64,000 nucleotides of DNA, taken from Dactylosporangium sucinum. Lineage in GTDB: Bacteria; Actinomycetota; Actinomycetes; Mycobacteriales; Micromonosporaceae. Positions 51,125 through 60,465 of this stretch are shown here, piece after piece. The stretch's first letter is position 1; every line of letters starts with the position of its first letter. The notes under the pieces were generated by a model, which searched no databases, was not told the DNA's origin, and saw only the letters and a list, made by a program, of their open reading frames with translations. Made by a program: the position numbers and the translations under genes. The DNA is taken from assembly GCF_014647515.1 (NCBI RefSeq), contig NZ_BMPI01000009.1, positions 124,001 through 188,000 of the forward strand, written 5' to 3'.

Positions 51125-52402
51125 CTAGCCGGTGACCTCGTAGCGCACCGAGACCTCGTCGGTGAGGACGACGGCGGCGCCGGGCCGGAGGGTCTGGCTG
51201 CCGCCGGCGGGGAGCGGCACGGGGCGCTCGCCCGGCTGCTGGATCACGGTGCCGTTGCGCGAGCCGAGGTCGACCGCGACGACGTCCCAGCCGTCGACGC
51301 GGATCTCGACGTGGCGGCGGGAGATGCCGTTGTTGGCGCTGGTCACGGTCACGTGGCGGCGCAGGACGGGCTCCTCCGGGTCGGGCAGCCCGGGTGCGCG
51401 GCCGAGGATGACCGCGCGGTCGAGCGGGACCGTGTCGCCGCTGGGCAGCCGGAGGTGGCCGGGCAGCGGCAGGGCCACGTCGACCGGGGTCTGCGGCGGC
51501 ACGGGCACCCGGCAGACCCGGCAGAGCACCGAGCCGGGCGGGTTGAGGTGGCCGACCACGCACCGCACCGCGGAGATCGAGGAGCGGGCCTTCCTGGTGG
51601 CCGGGGCCGGGGCGGGCGCCGGGGCGGCCGGCGCGGACCAGCCCGAGACGGCGGACCCGCGCGTCTCGGACACCGCGGGCGAACCGCCCGAACCACCCGA
51701 ACCGGCCGCGAACGGCGCACCCGCGGCCTCGGCCGCGCCGCGCAGGTCGGTCGTGAGCGGGACGTCGGCCGAGCCGGCGACGGGCACCATCCCGGCCCTG
51801 AAGGCGGACGAACCGCCCGGATCGGCAGCCACCGCGGAGACCAGCGGGGCCTCCGCGGTGGGCTGACGCGGGATCGCCGGAGCCCCCGCGGCCGGGCCGG
51901 CCGCGGCCTGAGCCGAGCCGGCCGGGGCCGCCGCCGCATCGTCCGGCGACGGCTCCGGCTCGGCCTCCTGGGCCTGCCCGGTCAGGCGGACCAGCAGCGA
52001 CGACGCCAGGACGACGCCGCGGTCGAGGGGCAGCTCGGGCGGGGCCGGCTTCGGCTCGTACGTGCCGGTCAGGCGGATCGTCGCCACCGGCCGGAACACG
52101 TCCCGGCCGGCCCCGTCCGCGGCGCGGACCTTGACGGTGTAGCCGTCGACGTCGAGCACCTCGGCCTGGGCGTCGCCGCGGACCAGGGCCCGGGCGCCGT
52201 ACATGTCCGCGCGGACGACGACGAAGCTCGCGGTGCCGAACGAGCCACCGGACAGCACGCCCGCGATCTCCGCCGCCGTCGCGCCGGCCTGGACGAGCTT
52301 CCAGCACTCCTCGGTCTCCGGATCGCCGGGCGCCACGTTGGCCAGGGCCCACACGCTCTTGCCCGCGAACGCCAGCCAGTCGCCCGGCACGTAGCCCGTC
52401 AT
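51125..52402 (-). CDS. FHA-domain protein
   Basis: The protein has 425 residues. The C-terminal ~90 residues are an FHA phosphothreonine-binding domain with the conserved Gly-Arg (ILGRAPG), ISRRHVEIR and DLGSRNGTVI. In front is a short half zinc-ribbon (RCVVGHLNPPGSVLCRVC) and a long disordered Ala/Pro/Gly linker. The N-terminal ~165 residues form a separate domain (YVPGDWLAFAGKSVWALAN, VLSGGSFGTASFVVV) that I do not recognise. FHA proteins bind targets of Ser/Thr kinases; none is encoded nearby. AAGGA lies about 10 nt before the ATG. It is first of a two-gene operon with the Hsp70-like gene. Confidence 0.82.
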   Translation of the reverse strand: MTGYVPGDWLAFAGKSVWALANVAPGDPETEECWKLVQAGATAAEIAGVLSGGSFGTASFVVVRADMYGARALVRGDAQAEVLDVDGYTVKVRAADGAGRDVFRPVATIRLTGTYEPKPAPPELPLDRGVVLASSLLVRLTGQAQEAEPEPSPDDAAAAPAGSAQAAAGPAAGAPAIPRQPTAEAPLVSAVAADPGGSSAFRAGMVPVAGSADVPLTTDLRGAAEAAGAPFAAGSGGSGGSPAVSETRGSAVSGWSAPAAPAPAPAPATRKARSSISAVRCVVGHLNPPGSVLCRVCRVPVPPQTPVDVALPLPGHLRLPSGDTVPLDRAVILGRAPGLPDPEEPVLRRHVTVTSANNGISRRHVEIRVDGWDVVAVDLGSRNGTVIQQPGERPVPLPAGGSQTLRPGAAVVLTDEVSVRYEVTG

Positions 52403-52464
52403 CGGCGCACGATCCTTTCGCTCCCCCACCGCCACCAGTCGATCAGCGTAAGGGAAGGGAACGA

Positions 52465-53700
52465 TCAGACACGACTCCACTTCTGGTTGGATCCGCCGCC
52501 GCACGTCCAGAGTTGCAGCTGCGCCCCGTTGGCGCTGTTCCAGTCCTTGATGTCGACGCACTTGTTCGCCGACACGTTGACCAGGTCACCGGCGGCGGAC
52601 AGGGTGAAGCGCTGGACCGGGTTGCCGTTGCAGGTCACCAGCTGGATGGGGGTGCCGTCGGCGCTGCCGGCCCCGGCCGGGTCCATGCACTTGCCCATGG
52701 CGCGCAGCGTGCCGTCGGCGTTGAAGGTCCACTGCTGGGCGGCCGTGCCGTTGCAGTCGTACATCTGCAGCCGCGCCCCGTCGACCGGGTTCGCCGCCGG
52801 GATGTCGATGCAGCGGTTGCTGAAGTTCGAGCGCAGGGCGCTGGTGCCCCCACCGCCGCCGCCGTCGGTGTACGCCGAGACGCGCACGTAGTCGACCAGC
52901 ATCTGCTGCGGGAAGACGGTCGAGGCGTCCGGGTAGCCCGGCCAGTAGCCGCCGACGGCGACGTTCATGATCATGTAGAACGGGTGGTCGAAGACCCAGC
53001 GGTCGCCGCCGAGGTTGGCCGGGGTGATCCGGAAGTACTCCGAGCCGTCGAGGAACCACTGGATGAGGTTCGGCGACCAGTCGACCGAGTAGGTGTGGAA
53101 GCCGTCGCCGAGCGGCGCGCCGATGGTGCGCCCGCCGCCGATGCCCTCGGCGCCGGAGTAGCCGGGCCCGTGGACCGTGCCGTGGACCGTGTTCGGCTCG
53201 CGGCCGATGTTCTCCATGATGTCGATCTCGCCCTGGGTGGGCCAGCCGGCGGTGCCGTCGCCGAGCATCCAGAACGCGGGCCAGATGCCCTGCCCCTTGG
53301 GGATCTTGATCCGGGCCTCGAAGCGGCCGTACCGCTGGGTGAACTTGCCCGAGGTGCGGATGCGCGCCGAGGTGTACTGGCAGTACCCGTAGTGGCACTG
53401 GTAGTTGCCCGGGTTCTCCTTGCGCGCCGTGATGACGAGCTGACCCTGGCCGTTCTGGACGATGTTCGACGTGCTGCTGGTGTAGTACTGCTGCTCGTTG
53501 TTGCCCCAGCCGCTGCCGCCGATGTCGAAGGCCCACTTCGACGTGTCGACGGGCGTGCCGGCCGGGGCGTTGAACTCGTCCTGCCAGGTGATGCCGCCGA
53601 TGGCGGCGTTGGCGGCCTGCGGGCGCTCGATGGCGGCGAGCGCTCCGGTGAGCGTCACGGCCAGGGCGGCGGCCGCGACGAGCCTTCGGATAGGACGCAT
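52465..53700 (-). CDS. Secreted GH16 endo-1,3-beta-glucanase (laminarinase) with a ricin-type CBM13
   Basis: The protein has 411 residues. A Sec signal ends near residue 32 (PQAANA). The GH16 jelly roll shows the catalytic motif EIDIME with Glu158, Asp160 and Glu163, and WGNNEQQYYT and GQGIWPAFWML, typical of bacterial laminarinases. After a Gly-rich hinge comes one beta-trefoil carbohydrate-binding module (SNRCIDIPAANPVDGARLQMYDCNGTAAQQW and two further QxW repeats). It degrades beta-1,3-glucans such as fungal or algal wall polymers. GGAGG is 8 nt from the ATG. Confidence 0.92.
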   Translation of the reverse strand: MRPIRRLVAAAALAVTLTGALAAIERPQAANAAIGGITWQDEFNAPAGTPVDTSKWAFDIGGSGWGNNEQQYYTSSTSNIVQNGQGQLVITARKENPGNYQCHYGYCQYTSARIRTSGKFTQRYGRFEARIKIPKGQGIWPAFWMLGDGTAGWPTQGEIDIMENIGREPNTVHGTVHGPGYSGAEGIGGGRTIGAPLGDGFHTYSVDWSPNLIQWFLDGSEYFRITPANLGGDRWVFDHPFYMIMNVAVGGYWPGYPDASTVFPQQMLVDYVRVSAYTDGGGGGGTSALRSNFSNRCIDIPAANPVDGARLQMYDCNGTAAQQWTFNADGTLRAMGKCMDPAGAGSADGTPIQLVTCNGNPVQRFTLSAAGDLVNVSANKCVDIKDWNSANGAQLQLWTCGGGSNQKWSRV

Positions 53701-53806
53701 GGGGGGTACCTCCGAATCGATGGTCGGCGATCGATGCGTCCGGCTTATTCTGCGTCCCGAACTAATTAATGGGAAGGGTTGTTTACGAAAAAGTCGGAGA
53801 TCACTG
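53701..53806. other. AT-rich intergenic region upstream of the laminarinase
   Basis: Unusually AT-rich for this window: TTATTCTGCG, AACTAATTAATGGG and TTTACGAAAAAG occur within 60 bp. It probably holds the laminarinase promoter (minus strand; AGAATA is a -10 candidate) and the end of the chemoreceptor transcript. I can assign no further sites. Confidence 0.4.
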
Positions 53807-55387
53807 TCAGTACCGGAAGCGCGACACCAGCGCCTGGAGCTGCGCGGACATGCCGGCCAGCTCGTCCGCGGCCTGGCGGGTGTCGGCCACCGTGTCCGTC
53901 GTCCGGCGCGTCGCGTCGGACACGCCGGAGATCGTCGAGGCGATCCCGCCGGCCCCGCTCGCCGCGCGGGCCAGGGTCCGGCTCATCTCCTCGGTCGTCG
54001 CCGACTGCTCCTCGACGGCCGAGGCGATCGTGAGCTGGATGTTGTTGATCCGCTCGATGATCGCCGAGATCTCGCCGATCGCGCCGACCGCGCTGTTGGT
54101 GTCGGACTGGATGGTGCCGACGCGGGCGACGATGTCCTCGGTCGCCTTCGCGGTCTCCTGGGCCAGGTCCTTGACCTCGCTCGCCACCACGGCGAAGCCC
54201 TTGCCCGCCTCGCCGGCCCGGGCCGCCTCGATGGTCGCGTTCAGCGCGAGGAGGTTGGTCTGCTCGGCGATCGCGGTGATGACCTTGACGACGGTGGCGA
54301 TCTCGGTCGACGACTCGCCCAGCCGGGCCACGGTGGAGCTCGTCGCGTCGGCCACCTCGACGGCCTGCGCGGCGACCGTGGTCGCCTCCGAGGTCGAGCG
54401 GCTGATCTCCCGGATCGACGCGCCCATCTCGGCCGAGCCGGCCGAGACGACCTGCAGGTCGCCGGAGACCTCGCCGGCCGCCACCGCGACCGTCCCGGCC
54501 TGCCGCGACGCCTCGCCGGCGGTGGTGTCGACGGCCTGCGAGACCGAGGTCAGCCGGCCGGCCGCGTCCTGCAGCGTGCCCGCGTTGCCGGCCAGCTGGG
54601 TGACGTCGGCGCGCAGCCGGGAGATGGCCCGGTCGAGCGACGCGGCCATCCGGCCCACCTCGTCGGTCGCGGTCACGCCGGACGAGCGGGTGAGGTCGCC
54701 CTCGGCCAGCCCGTCGGCCACGTGCAGCACCCCGCCGACGGCCCGGCGCACCCGCGCGACGACCAGCATCCCGAGCAGCAGGCTGAGCACGACGCCGGCG
54801 GCGAGCACGATGCTCACGTTCCGGGTGGCGCTGGCGGCCCGGTCCCCGGCGGCCTTGATGCTGGCGTCGGCCTGCGCCTGGGCGGCGGCCTGCACGGCGG
54901 CCTGGTCCGCGCCGAGCGCGCCGTAGCGGGTGTCGTACTCCTGGGTGACCCCCGCCAGCTGCTCCGGCGTGAACTTCGAGCGGTCGACGGCGATGAAGTC
55001 GGTGTAGGCGGTCCAGTCCTTGCGGGCCTTCGCGACCAGCGCCGGCCCGCCGGGGGCCGAGGCCAGGCTGGCGTCCAGGTCGTCCAGCGCCTGCTCGACG
55101 GCGGCGCGGTTGTTCGCCAGGTTCTGCTGGATCCGGTCCGCCAGCGACGGGTACAGCCGCAGCGCCGAGACGTTGCCGCCGAACCCCTCGATGTTCTTGG
55201 CGAGGGACCCGGCGGCCGTCAGGGAGGCGATGCTCGTGCGCTGGGCCGCGGCCGCGTCCTGGTTCAGGCCGCGCACGTTCCGCACGGCGATCGCCCCGAC
55301 GATCAGGCCACCGGCCACCGCGACCAGCACGGCCGCCGTGATCTTCGTCCGCAGCGACAGGTTGTCGAACGACGCACCGAGTCTCAT
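53807..55387 (-). CDS. Methyl-accepting chemotaxis protein
   Basis: The protein has 526 residues. Membrane helix 1 is at about 15-37, then a four-helix-bundle periplasmic-side domain, helix 2 at about 195-217 and a HAMP domain. The long cytoplasmic coiled coil includes the conserved hairpin tip [24 protein letters not shown]. It would signal to CheA/CheW. The ligand is unknown. No other chemotaxis gene is in the window. Its presence fits an actinomycete with motile spores. Confidence 0.93.
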   Translation of the reverse strand: MRLGASFDNLSLRTKITAAVLVAVAGGLIVGAIAVRNVRGLNQDAAAAQRTSIASLTAAGSLAKNIEGFGGNVSALRLYPSLADRIQQNLANNRAAVEQALDDLDASLASAPGGPALVAKARKDWTAYTDFIAVDRSKFTPEQLAGVTQEYDTRYGALGADQAAVQAAAQAQADASIKAAGDRAASATRNVSIVLAAGVVLSLLLGMLVVARVRRAVGGVLHVADGLAEGDLTRSSGVTATDEVGRMAASLDRAISRLRADVTQLAGNAGTLQDAAGRLTSVSQAVDTTAGEASRQAGTVAVAAGEVSGDLQVVSAGSAEMGASIREISRSTSEATTVAAQAVEVADATSSTVARLGESSTEIATVVKVITAIAEQTNLLALNATIEAARAGEAGKGFAVVASEVKDLAQETAKATEDIVARVGTIQSDTNSAVGAIGEISAIIERINNIQLTIASAVEEQSATTEEMSRTLARAASGAGGIASTISGVSDATRRTTDTVADTRQAADELAGMSAQLQALVSRFRY

Positions 55388-55436
55388 ACCGGCCCGATCG
55401 GCACCGACCGGCGGCGGTGTAGGAAAGGTGCGGGAA

Positions 55437-56198
55437 TCAGTCCAGCATGGCGCCGCAGCTCATGTTGATCGCCGTGCCGGTCAGGGTGCGGGCCCAGTCC
55501 GAGGCGGCGAAGACGGCGACCCGCCCCACGTCCTCCAGGGTGGCGGGCCGGCCGGTCAGGGTCCTGGCGGTGATCATCGCCTCGACCTCCTTGCGGGCCG
55601 GGGAGTCCGCCGGGATCGCCTCCGGGATGCCGCCGGTGCGCAGGGTCACCACCCGGACGCCGTGCGGGGACAGCTCGGTCGCCAGCTGGCGGCGCAGCTG
55701 CTCGACCGCCTCGAACGCGGTCTGCAGGCCGCCGATGCTGTAGTCGCGCAGCGGGGCCGGGTCGGACGCGCCGCCGAAGAACAGCAGCACGCCCGAGCCC
55801 TGGCGGAGCATGTGCCGGGCCGCGGCCCGGGTGGTGAGGAACTTCGAGCGGACGTTGGTCAGGATCGGGCTCAGGTAGTCGTCGGCCGCCATCTCGACCA
55901 TCGGCGTGCCCTGCACGTCGTAGTCCGCGATGACGTTGACCGAGACGTCGACCGAGCCGGCGGTCGCGGCGACCGCGTCGGCGTGGGCGTCGACGGCGGC
56001 CTCGTCCAGCGCGTCGACCTCGGCGACGAAGGCCGTGCCGCCCTCGGCGCGGATCGGCCCCGCGGTGGCCTCCAGCGTCGCGGCCGTGCGGCCCGCCAGG
56101 TGCACCGTGGCGCCGGCGGCGGCGAAGGAGCGGGCGATCGCGCCGCCGATCGCGCCGCCGCCGCCGTAGACGATGGCGTTCTTGCCGTTGAGCAGCAC
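55437..56198 (-). CDS. SDR-fold protein lacking the usual catalytic Tyr-x3-Lys
   Basis: The protein has 253 residues, a normal classical SDR length. The cofactor motif is present as [19 protein letters not shown]. At the active site the expected Ser is in FFGGASD, and the YxxxK motif reads YSIGGL, so the Lys is absent. It may be a reduced-activity or non-enzymatic SDR. It follows the ECF sigma gene by 25 bp in the same direction, so both form an operon; SDR-like genes are common partners of SnoaL-tailed ECF factors. Confidence 0.78.
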   Translation of the reverse strand: MLLNGKNAIVYGGGGAIGGAIARSFAAAGATVHLAGRTAATLEATAGPIRAEGGTAFVAEVDALDEAAVDAHADAVAATAGSVDVSVNVIADYDVQGTPMVEMAADDYLSPILTNVRSKFLTTRAAARHMLRQGSGVLLFFGGASDPAPLRDYSIGGLQTAFEAVEQLRRQLATELSPHGVRVVTLRTGGIPEAIPADSPARKEVEAMITARTLTGRPATLEDVGRVAVFAASDWARTLTGTAINMSCGAMLD

Positions 56199-56223
56199 CG
56201 GGTTACCTCCAGAATCGGGAATG

Positions 56224-57120
56224 TCACCCGGTACTACCCGCGGGCGGCGCGAAATCCATCGCGTCCGGCAGGCCGAACCTCGTCAGGTCGGCCGCCAGGA
56301 ACGACACGACCTCGGCGACCCGGCCGTCCCGCAGGGTGAGGACGTCGAGGCCGCCGGGCACGAACCGGGTGCCGTCCCAGCGGTAGGTGCCGAAGGCCGG
56401 CTGACCGTTGGCGTGGGCCGGCACGAACCGCCAGCGGTGGCGCAGCGGGCCGTCGAGGAGGAACCCGCGGATCGCCGCGCGCCCGCGATACGACTGGACG
56501 AGCGGCGGCATCGAGTAACGCGCGTCCTCGGTCAGCCGGCGCACGATCGCGTCGACGTCGCCGGCCTCCCAGGCGTCGGCCCACGCCGCGGCGGCCCGGC
56601 GGGTATCCGTGTCGGTCGGGGGGACGGGCGGCCCGACCGCCTTGCGGGCCCGCTGCATGGCGCTGTTCACCGCCGGCACGGAGGAGTCCAGCAGGCCGGC
56701 GACCTCCTTCGCGGAGAAGCCGAGCACCTCGCGCAGCAGCAGGACGGCCCGGGGCAGCGGCGCGAGGCGCTGCAGGGCGGCGACGAACGCGAGCTCCAGG
56801 TGCTCGCGGGCGAGCACGCCGTCCTCCGGCCCGGCGGGGAACGGCTCCAGCCACAGCGGCTCGGCGCTCGGCGACGGGTCGGCCGGCAGCTCCCGCCGCC
56901 CCCGCTGCTCGATCATGGTGAGGCACCGGTTGGTGGCGATCCGGTACAGCCACGGCCGCGCCGACCCTGGCCCGCGGTCCTCGAACGTGCCGATCGCCCG
57001 CCAGGCCCGCAGCATGGTCTCCTGCAGCGCGTCCTCGGCGTCGTGCAGCGACCCGAGCATCCGGTAGCAGTGGGCGAGCAGCTCCCCCCGCAGCGGCGCG
57101 ACGCACTGTTCGAACTCCAC
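56224..57120 (-). CDS. ECF sigma factor with a C-terminal SnoaL/NTF2-like domain
   Basis: The protein has 298 residues. Sigma region 2 ([28 protein letters not shown]) and region 4 ([41 protein letters not shown]) are clear. The C-terminal ~120 residues form an NTF2-like domain ([27 protein letters not shown]), as in the ECF41/ECF56-type groups, where it regulates activity without a separate anti-sigma factor. GTG 57120 with TAGGGT 7 nt upstream suggests a leaderless transcript. The -35 region falls inside a palindromic repeat. Confidence 0.88.
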   Translation of the reverse strand: MEFEQCVAPLRGELLAHCYRMLGSLHDAEDALQETMLRAWRAIGTFEDRGPGSARPWLYRIATNRCLTMIEQRGRRELPADPSPSAEPLWLEPFPAGPEDGVLAREHLELAFVAALQRLAPLPRAVLLLREVLGFSAKEVAGLLDSSVPAVNSAMQRARKAVGPPVPPTDTDTRRAAAAWADAWEAGDVDAIVRRLTEDARYSMPPLVQSYRGRAAIRGFLLDGPLRHRWRFVPAHANGQPAFGTYRWDGTRFVPGGLDVLTLRDGRVAEVVSFLAADLTRFGLPDAMDFAPPAGSTG

Positions 57121-57135
57121 CCGCCCGACCCTACT

Positions 57136-57215
57136 GCGTCGATCTTGCACTTGTGGTGCCTGACAAACCCGGACATCCTGGGCGCGTCCTGGCACCACGA
57201 GTGCAAGATCGACGC
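57136..57215. repeat. 80-bp palindromic repeat, copy 2
   Basis: Arms of 25 bp (57136-57160 and 57191-57215) pair with one mismatch and share the GCGTCGATCTTGCA...TTGTGGT core with the copy at 32264-32342; the centre differs. It lies between the last monooxygenase gene and the ECF gene, directly upstream of the ECF -10 hexamer. Confidence 0.8.
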
Positions 57216-57224
57216 GAAGGGGGG

Positions 57225-58346
57225 TCAGGCGTGCCACTCCTCGGCGAGCAGGGCGAAGGAGCGGACGCGGTCCGTGTGGTCGTGGGTGATCGTCGTGACC
57301 AGGAGCTCGTCGGCCGACGTCGCGCGCTGCAGGGTGTGCAGCTGGGCGGCCACCTCGGCGGGGGTGCCCACGAACTGGGTGTCCAGGCGGTCCTGGACCA
57401 GGGCCTGGTCCTCGGCCGTCCAGGGGGCCGCGGCGGCCTCGGCCGGCGTCGGGAACGGGATCGCGCCGCGGCCGGTGCGGATGCTGTGCACCCACAGGCC
57501 GTAGCCCGACGCCAGGTGCCGGGCCTCCGCCGTCGTCGGAGCGACCACGACGTCGGCCGAGACCAGGACGTACGGGTGGTCGAGGACCTCCGACGGGCGG
57601 AACGCGGCGCGGTACGCCTCCACCGCCTCCAGGACCGTCGCCGGGCTCACGTGGTAGTTGGCCGCGAACGGCAGGCCGCGCTCCCCCGCCACCGTCGCGC
57701 TCTGGCCGGCGCTGCTGCCCAGGATCCACAGCTCCACCTTCGCGCCCTCGCCCGGGGTGGCGTGCACGTCCACGCCGTCGCGGGCGTACGTGCCGGCGAT
57801 CAGCGCGCGGATGTCGTCGACCACCTCGGCGAAGTCCGGGGACACCGCCTCGGGCTGCTGGAGCAGGGCGGCGTAGGCGCCCCAGCGCGGCGACGCGACG
57901 AGCTTCGAGAAGTCGAACGGCGGCGGGATGAGCAGGCCGTCGACCACCTGCGACCCGGTGCGCGGCGCCGGGCGGGGCGCGGCGAGGGCGGCGACCGCCT
58001 CGGCGCGGCGCTGGCCGGAGCGGCCCAGGCCGAGGTCGAGCCGGCCCGGGTGCACGGCGTCGAGGAGGCCGAACGACTCGACGATCGACAGTGCCGTCTG
58101 GTGGCCGACCTGGACCGCGCCCGAGCCGACCCGGATGCGGTCGGTGCCCGCCAGGATGAGGCCGATGAGCACGGCCGGGGCGGCGCTGGCGACGCCGTCG
58201 GCGAAGTGGTGCTCGGCGACCCAGTAGCGGTGGTAGCCGAACCGCTCGGCCCGCCGGGCGAGGTCCACGGTGTTGCGCAGGGCCTGGCCGGCGTCGCTGC
58301 CGGAGCTGATCGGCGCGAGGTCCAGGATGGACAGGGGGACGGTCAT
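57225..58346 (-). CDS. LLM-class flavin-dependent monooxygenase (luciferase-like), MsnO8 type
   Basis: The protein has 373 residues. The start [44 protein letters not shown] is the typical bacterial-luciferase-like alpha/beta-barrel beginning of the MsnO8 subgroup. [21 protein letters not shown] and [12 protein letters not shown] follow. These enzymes use reduced flavin supplied by a reductase. It is the sixth and last gene of an operon, overlapping its neighbour by 4 bp (ATGA). Confidence 0.85.
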   Translation of the reverse strand: MTVPLSILDLAPISSGSDAGQALRNTVDLARRAERFGYHRYWVAEHHFADGVASAAPAVLIGLILAGTDRIRVGSGAVQVGHQTALSIVESFGLLDAVHPGRLDLGLGRSGQRRAEAVAALAAPRPAPRTGSQVVDGLLIPPPFDFSKLVASPRWGAYAALLQQPEAVSPDFAEVVDDIRALIAGTYARDGVDVHATPGEGAKVELWILGSSAGQSATVAGERGLPFAANYHVSPATVLEAVEAYRAAFRPSEVLDHPYVLVSADVVVAPTTAEARHLASGYGLWVHSIRTGRGAIPFPTPAEAAAAPWTAEDQALVQDRLDTQFVGTPAEVAAQLHTLQRATSADELLVTTITHDHTDRVRSFALLAEEWHA

Positions 58347-59389
58347 CGCGCGGCCTCCGACAACGACGATGGGAACGGGCGGCTGGGGAGCTCCTTGCGC
58401 AGCACCGGGGCGATCTCGCTCTGGAAGAGCTCCAGCGACGCGCGGTGCTGCTTGTCGGTCAGGCCGTCGGCGTCGGCCTGCACGTGCATCACCTCGTGGC
58501 CGAGGCGGGCGTGGTAGCGGTGGACCTTGTCGATGATCTGCTGCGGGCTGCCGACCAGGATGGAGCTGCGCTCGATCGCGTCCTCCAGCGTCGGGAACAC
58601 CGGCGCGACGCCGTAGCGCTTGAAGGTCTCCAGGCGGGCGTCGAAGATCGGGCGGTACGTCTCGATCGCCTCCTGCGACGTGCGCGCCGCGTAGAAGCCC
58701 GCGCTCCCGGCGCCGACCAGCGCCCGTTCGGCCGGCCAGCCGTGGTGCGCGAGGCGCTCCCGGTAGTGGTTGACCAGCTCCTCGTAGGGCTCGACCGGGT
58801 TGGTGACGTTGGCCGAGAACAGCGGGTCGCCGTGCAGCGCGGCGAGCTCGACCGAGGCCTTGCTCGTCGCGCTGCCGTGCCAGATGCGGATCGGCTGCTG
58901 CAGCGGCCGCGGCAGCGCCTCCGCGTCGTCGAGTGGCGGGCGGAACCGGCCCGACCAGGTGACCCGATCCTCCCGCCACAGCTTGGTGAAGAGCTCGTAG
59001 CCCTCGCGGTTGCGGTCCCACTGGTCGTCGGCGGTGACGTGGAACAGCTTGGCCTGGGCGGCGCCGTTGCCCTTGCCGACGATGAGCTCCAGCCGCCCGT
59101 CGGAGAGGTTGTCCAGGGTGGCGTAGTCCTCGAAGGCGCGCACCGGGTCGAGCAGGCTCAGCGTGGTGACCGCGGTGAACAGCCGGATGGTGCCGGTCCG
59201 CGCGGCGATGTGGCTCAGCACGACCGGCGGCGACGAGGAGATGAACGGCCGCTCGTGCCGCTCGCCGACGCCGAAGCCGTCGAAGCCGAGTTGCTCGGCG
59301 AGCACCGCGTTGTCGACGACCTCGCGCAGCCGGTCCCGGGGCGACTTCTTGCCGTCGTGGACGATGAGGGTGATGGCCAGGAACTTCAC
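58343..59389 (-). CDS. LLM-class flavin-dependent monooxygenase
   Basis: The protein has 348 residues. [50 protein letters not shown] is the barrel core found in alkanal/alkanesulfonate-type enzymes, with [11 protein letters not shown] later. The substrate is unknown. The GTG start at 59389 overlaps the stop of the preceding gene (GTGA) and has AAGG 7 nt upstream. Confidence 0.85.
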   Translation of the reverse strand: MKFLAITLIVHDGKKSPRDRLREVVDNAVLAEQLGFDGFGVGERHERPFISSSPPVVLSHIAARTGTIRLFTAVTTLSLLDPVRAFEDYATLDNLSDGRLELIVGKGNGAAQAKLFHVTADDQWDRNREGYELFTKLWREDRVTWSGRFRPPLDDAEALPRPLQQPIRIWHGSATSKASVELAALHGDPLFSANVTNPVEPYEELVNHYRERLAHHGWPAERALVGAGSAGFYAARTSQEAIETYRPIFDARLETFKRYGVAPVFPTLEDAIERSSILVGSPQQIIDKVHRYHARLGHEVMHVQADADGLTDKQHRASLELFQSEIAPVLRKELPSRPFPSSLSEAAR

Positions 59390-60465
59390 AACACACCTTC
59401 CGCGAACGCGTAGGCCTCTTCCAGGTGCGGGTAGCCGGAGAGGATGAACTCGTCGATGCCGGCGGCGCGGTACTCGGCGATGCGGGCGGCGACCTCGGCG
59501 TGGCTGCCGACGAGCGCGGTGCCGGCGCCGCCGCGCACCAGCCCGATCCCGGCCCACAGGTTGGGCGCGACGACGAGCCGGTCCCGGTCGCCGCCGTGCA
59601 GGTCGAGCATCCGGCGCTGGCCGACCGAGTCGAGGCCGCGCAGGCTGGCCTGCCGCTGCCGGATCGTCTCGTCGTCGAGGCCGGCGATGAGCCGCTCGGC
59701 GTCGTCCCACGCCCGGTCGGCGGTGGCGCGGGTGATGACGTGCAACCGGATCCCGAAGCGGATCGGGCGCGCGGCCTCGGCCCGCACCTTGGCCACCTTC
59801 TCGGCGACCTGCTCGACCGGCTCGCCCCAGGTGAGGTACACGTCGGCGTGCCGCGCGGCGAGCCGGACCGCGGCCGGCGACGAACCGCCGAGGTAGACGG
59901 CCGGCCTGGTCTGCGGCGGCTCGCGCAGCAGCCCGCCCTCGATCGGGTAGTGCGGGCCCTGATGGTCGAACCGCTCGCCGGTCCACGCCTTGCGCACCAC
60001 GTCGAGGAACTCGCCCGCCCGCTCGTACCGGGCGTCGTGGTCCAGGAAGTCGCCGTAGCCGCGCTGCTCGGCGGCGCTGCTGCCGATGACGACGTTGAGC
60101 AGCAGCCGGCCGCCGGACAGCCGCTGGAACGTCGCCGCCATCTGGGCGGCGAGCGCCGGTGCGACGAGCCCGGGCCGGAACGCGACGAGGAACCGCAGCC
60201 GGCGGGTGGCGGCGATGAGCGCGGCCGTCGTCAGCCAGGCGTCCTCGCAGTGCACGCCGGTCGGGGTCAGCACGCCGGCGTAGCCGAGCTGGTCGGCGGC
60301 GCGGGCGAGCTGGGTGAGGTAGTCGAGGGTCGGCGCCCGGTGGGTCGCCGAGCGGGGCAGCGGCCCGGCGTCCTGCGCGCCGATGATCCCGCCGTGGGTG
60401 CCGGCGCCGACGGCGTGGTCGTCGCCGCCGGTCGGCAGGAACCAGTGGTACACCGGCTCACTCAT
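59386..60465 (-). CDS. SsuD-like flavin-dependent alkanesulfonate monooxygenase
   Basis: The protein has 359 residues. YHWFLPTGGDDH near the start, PTGVHCEDAWLTTAALIAATRRLRFLVAFRPGL, GGRLLLNVVIG and EFLDVVRKAWTG are the SsuD pattern. SsuD releases sulfite from alkanesulfonates with reduced flavin and oxygen. The ATG lies 8 bp inside the previous gene. The NAD(P)H:FMN reductase partner (SsuE type) is not in this window. Confidence 0.87.
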   Translation of the reverse strand: MSEPVYHWFLPTGGDDHAVGAGTHGGIIGAQDAGPLPRSATHRAPTLDYLTQLARAADQLGYAGVLTPTGVHCEDAWLTTAALIAATRRLRFLVAFRPGLVAPALAAQMAATFQRLSGGRLLLNVVIGSSAAEQRGYGDFLDHDARYERAGEFLDVVRKAWTGERFDHQGPHYPIEGGLLREPPQTRPAVYLGGSSPAAVRLAARHADVYLTWGEPVEQVAEKVAKVRAEAARPIRFGIRLHVITRATADRAWDDAERLIAGLDDETIRQRQASLRGLDSVGQRRMLDLHGGDRDRLVVAPNLWAGIGLVRGGAGTALVGSHAEVAARIAEYRAAGIDEFILSGYPHLEEAYAFAEGVL

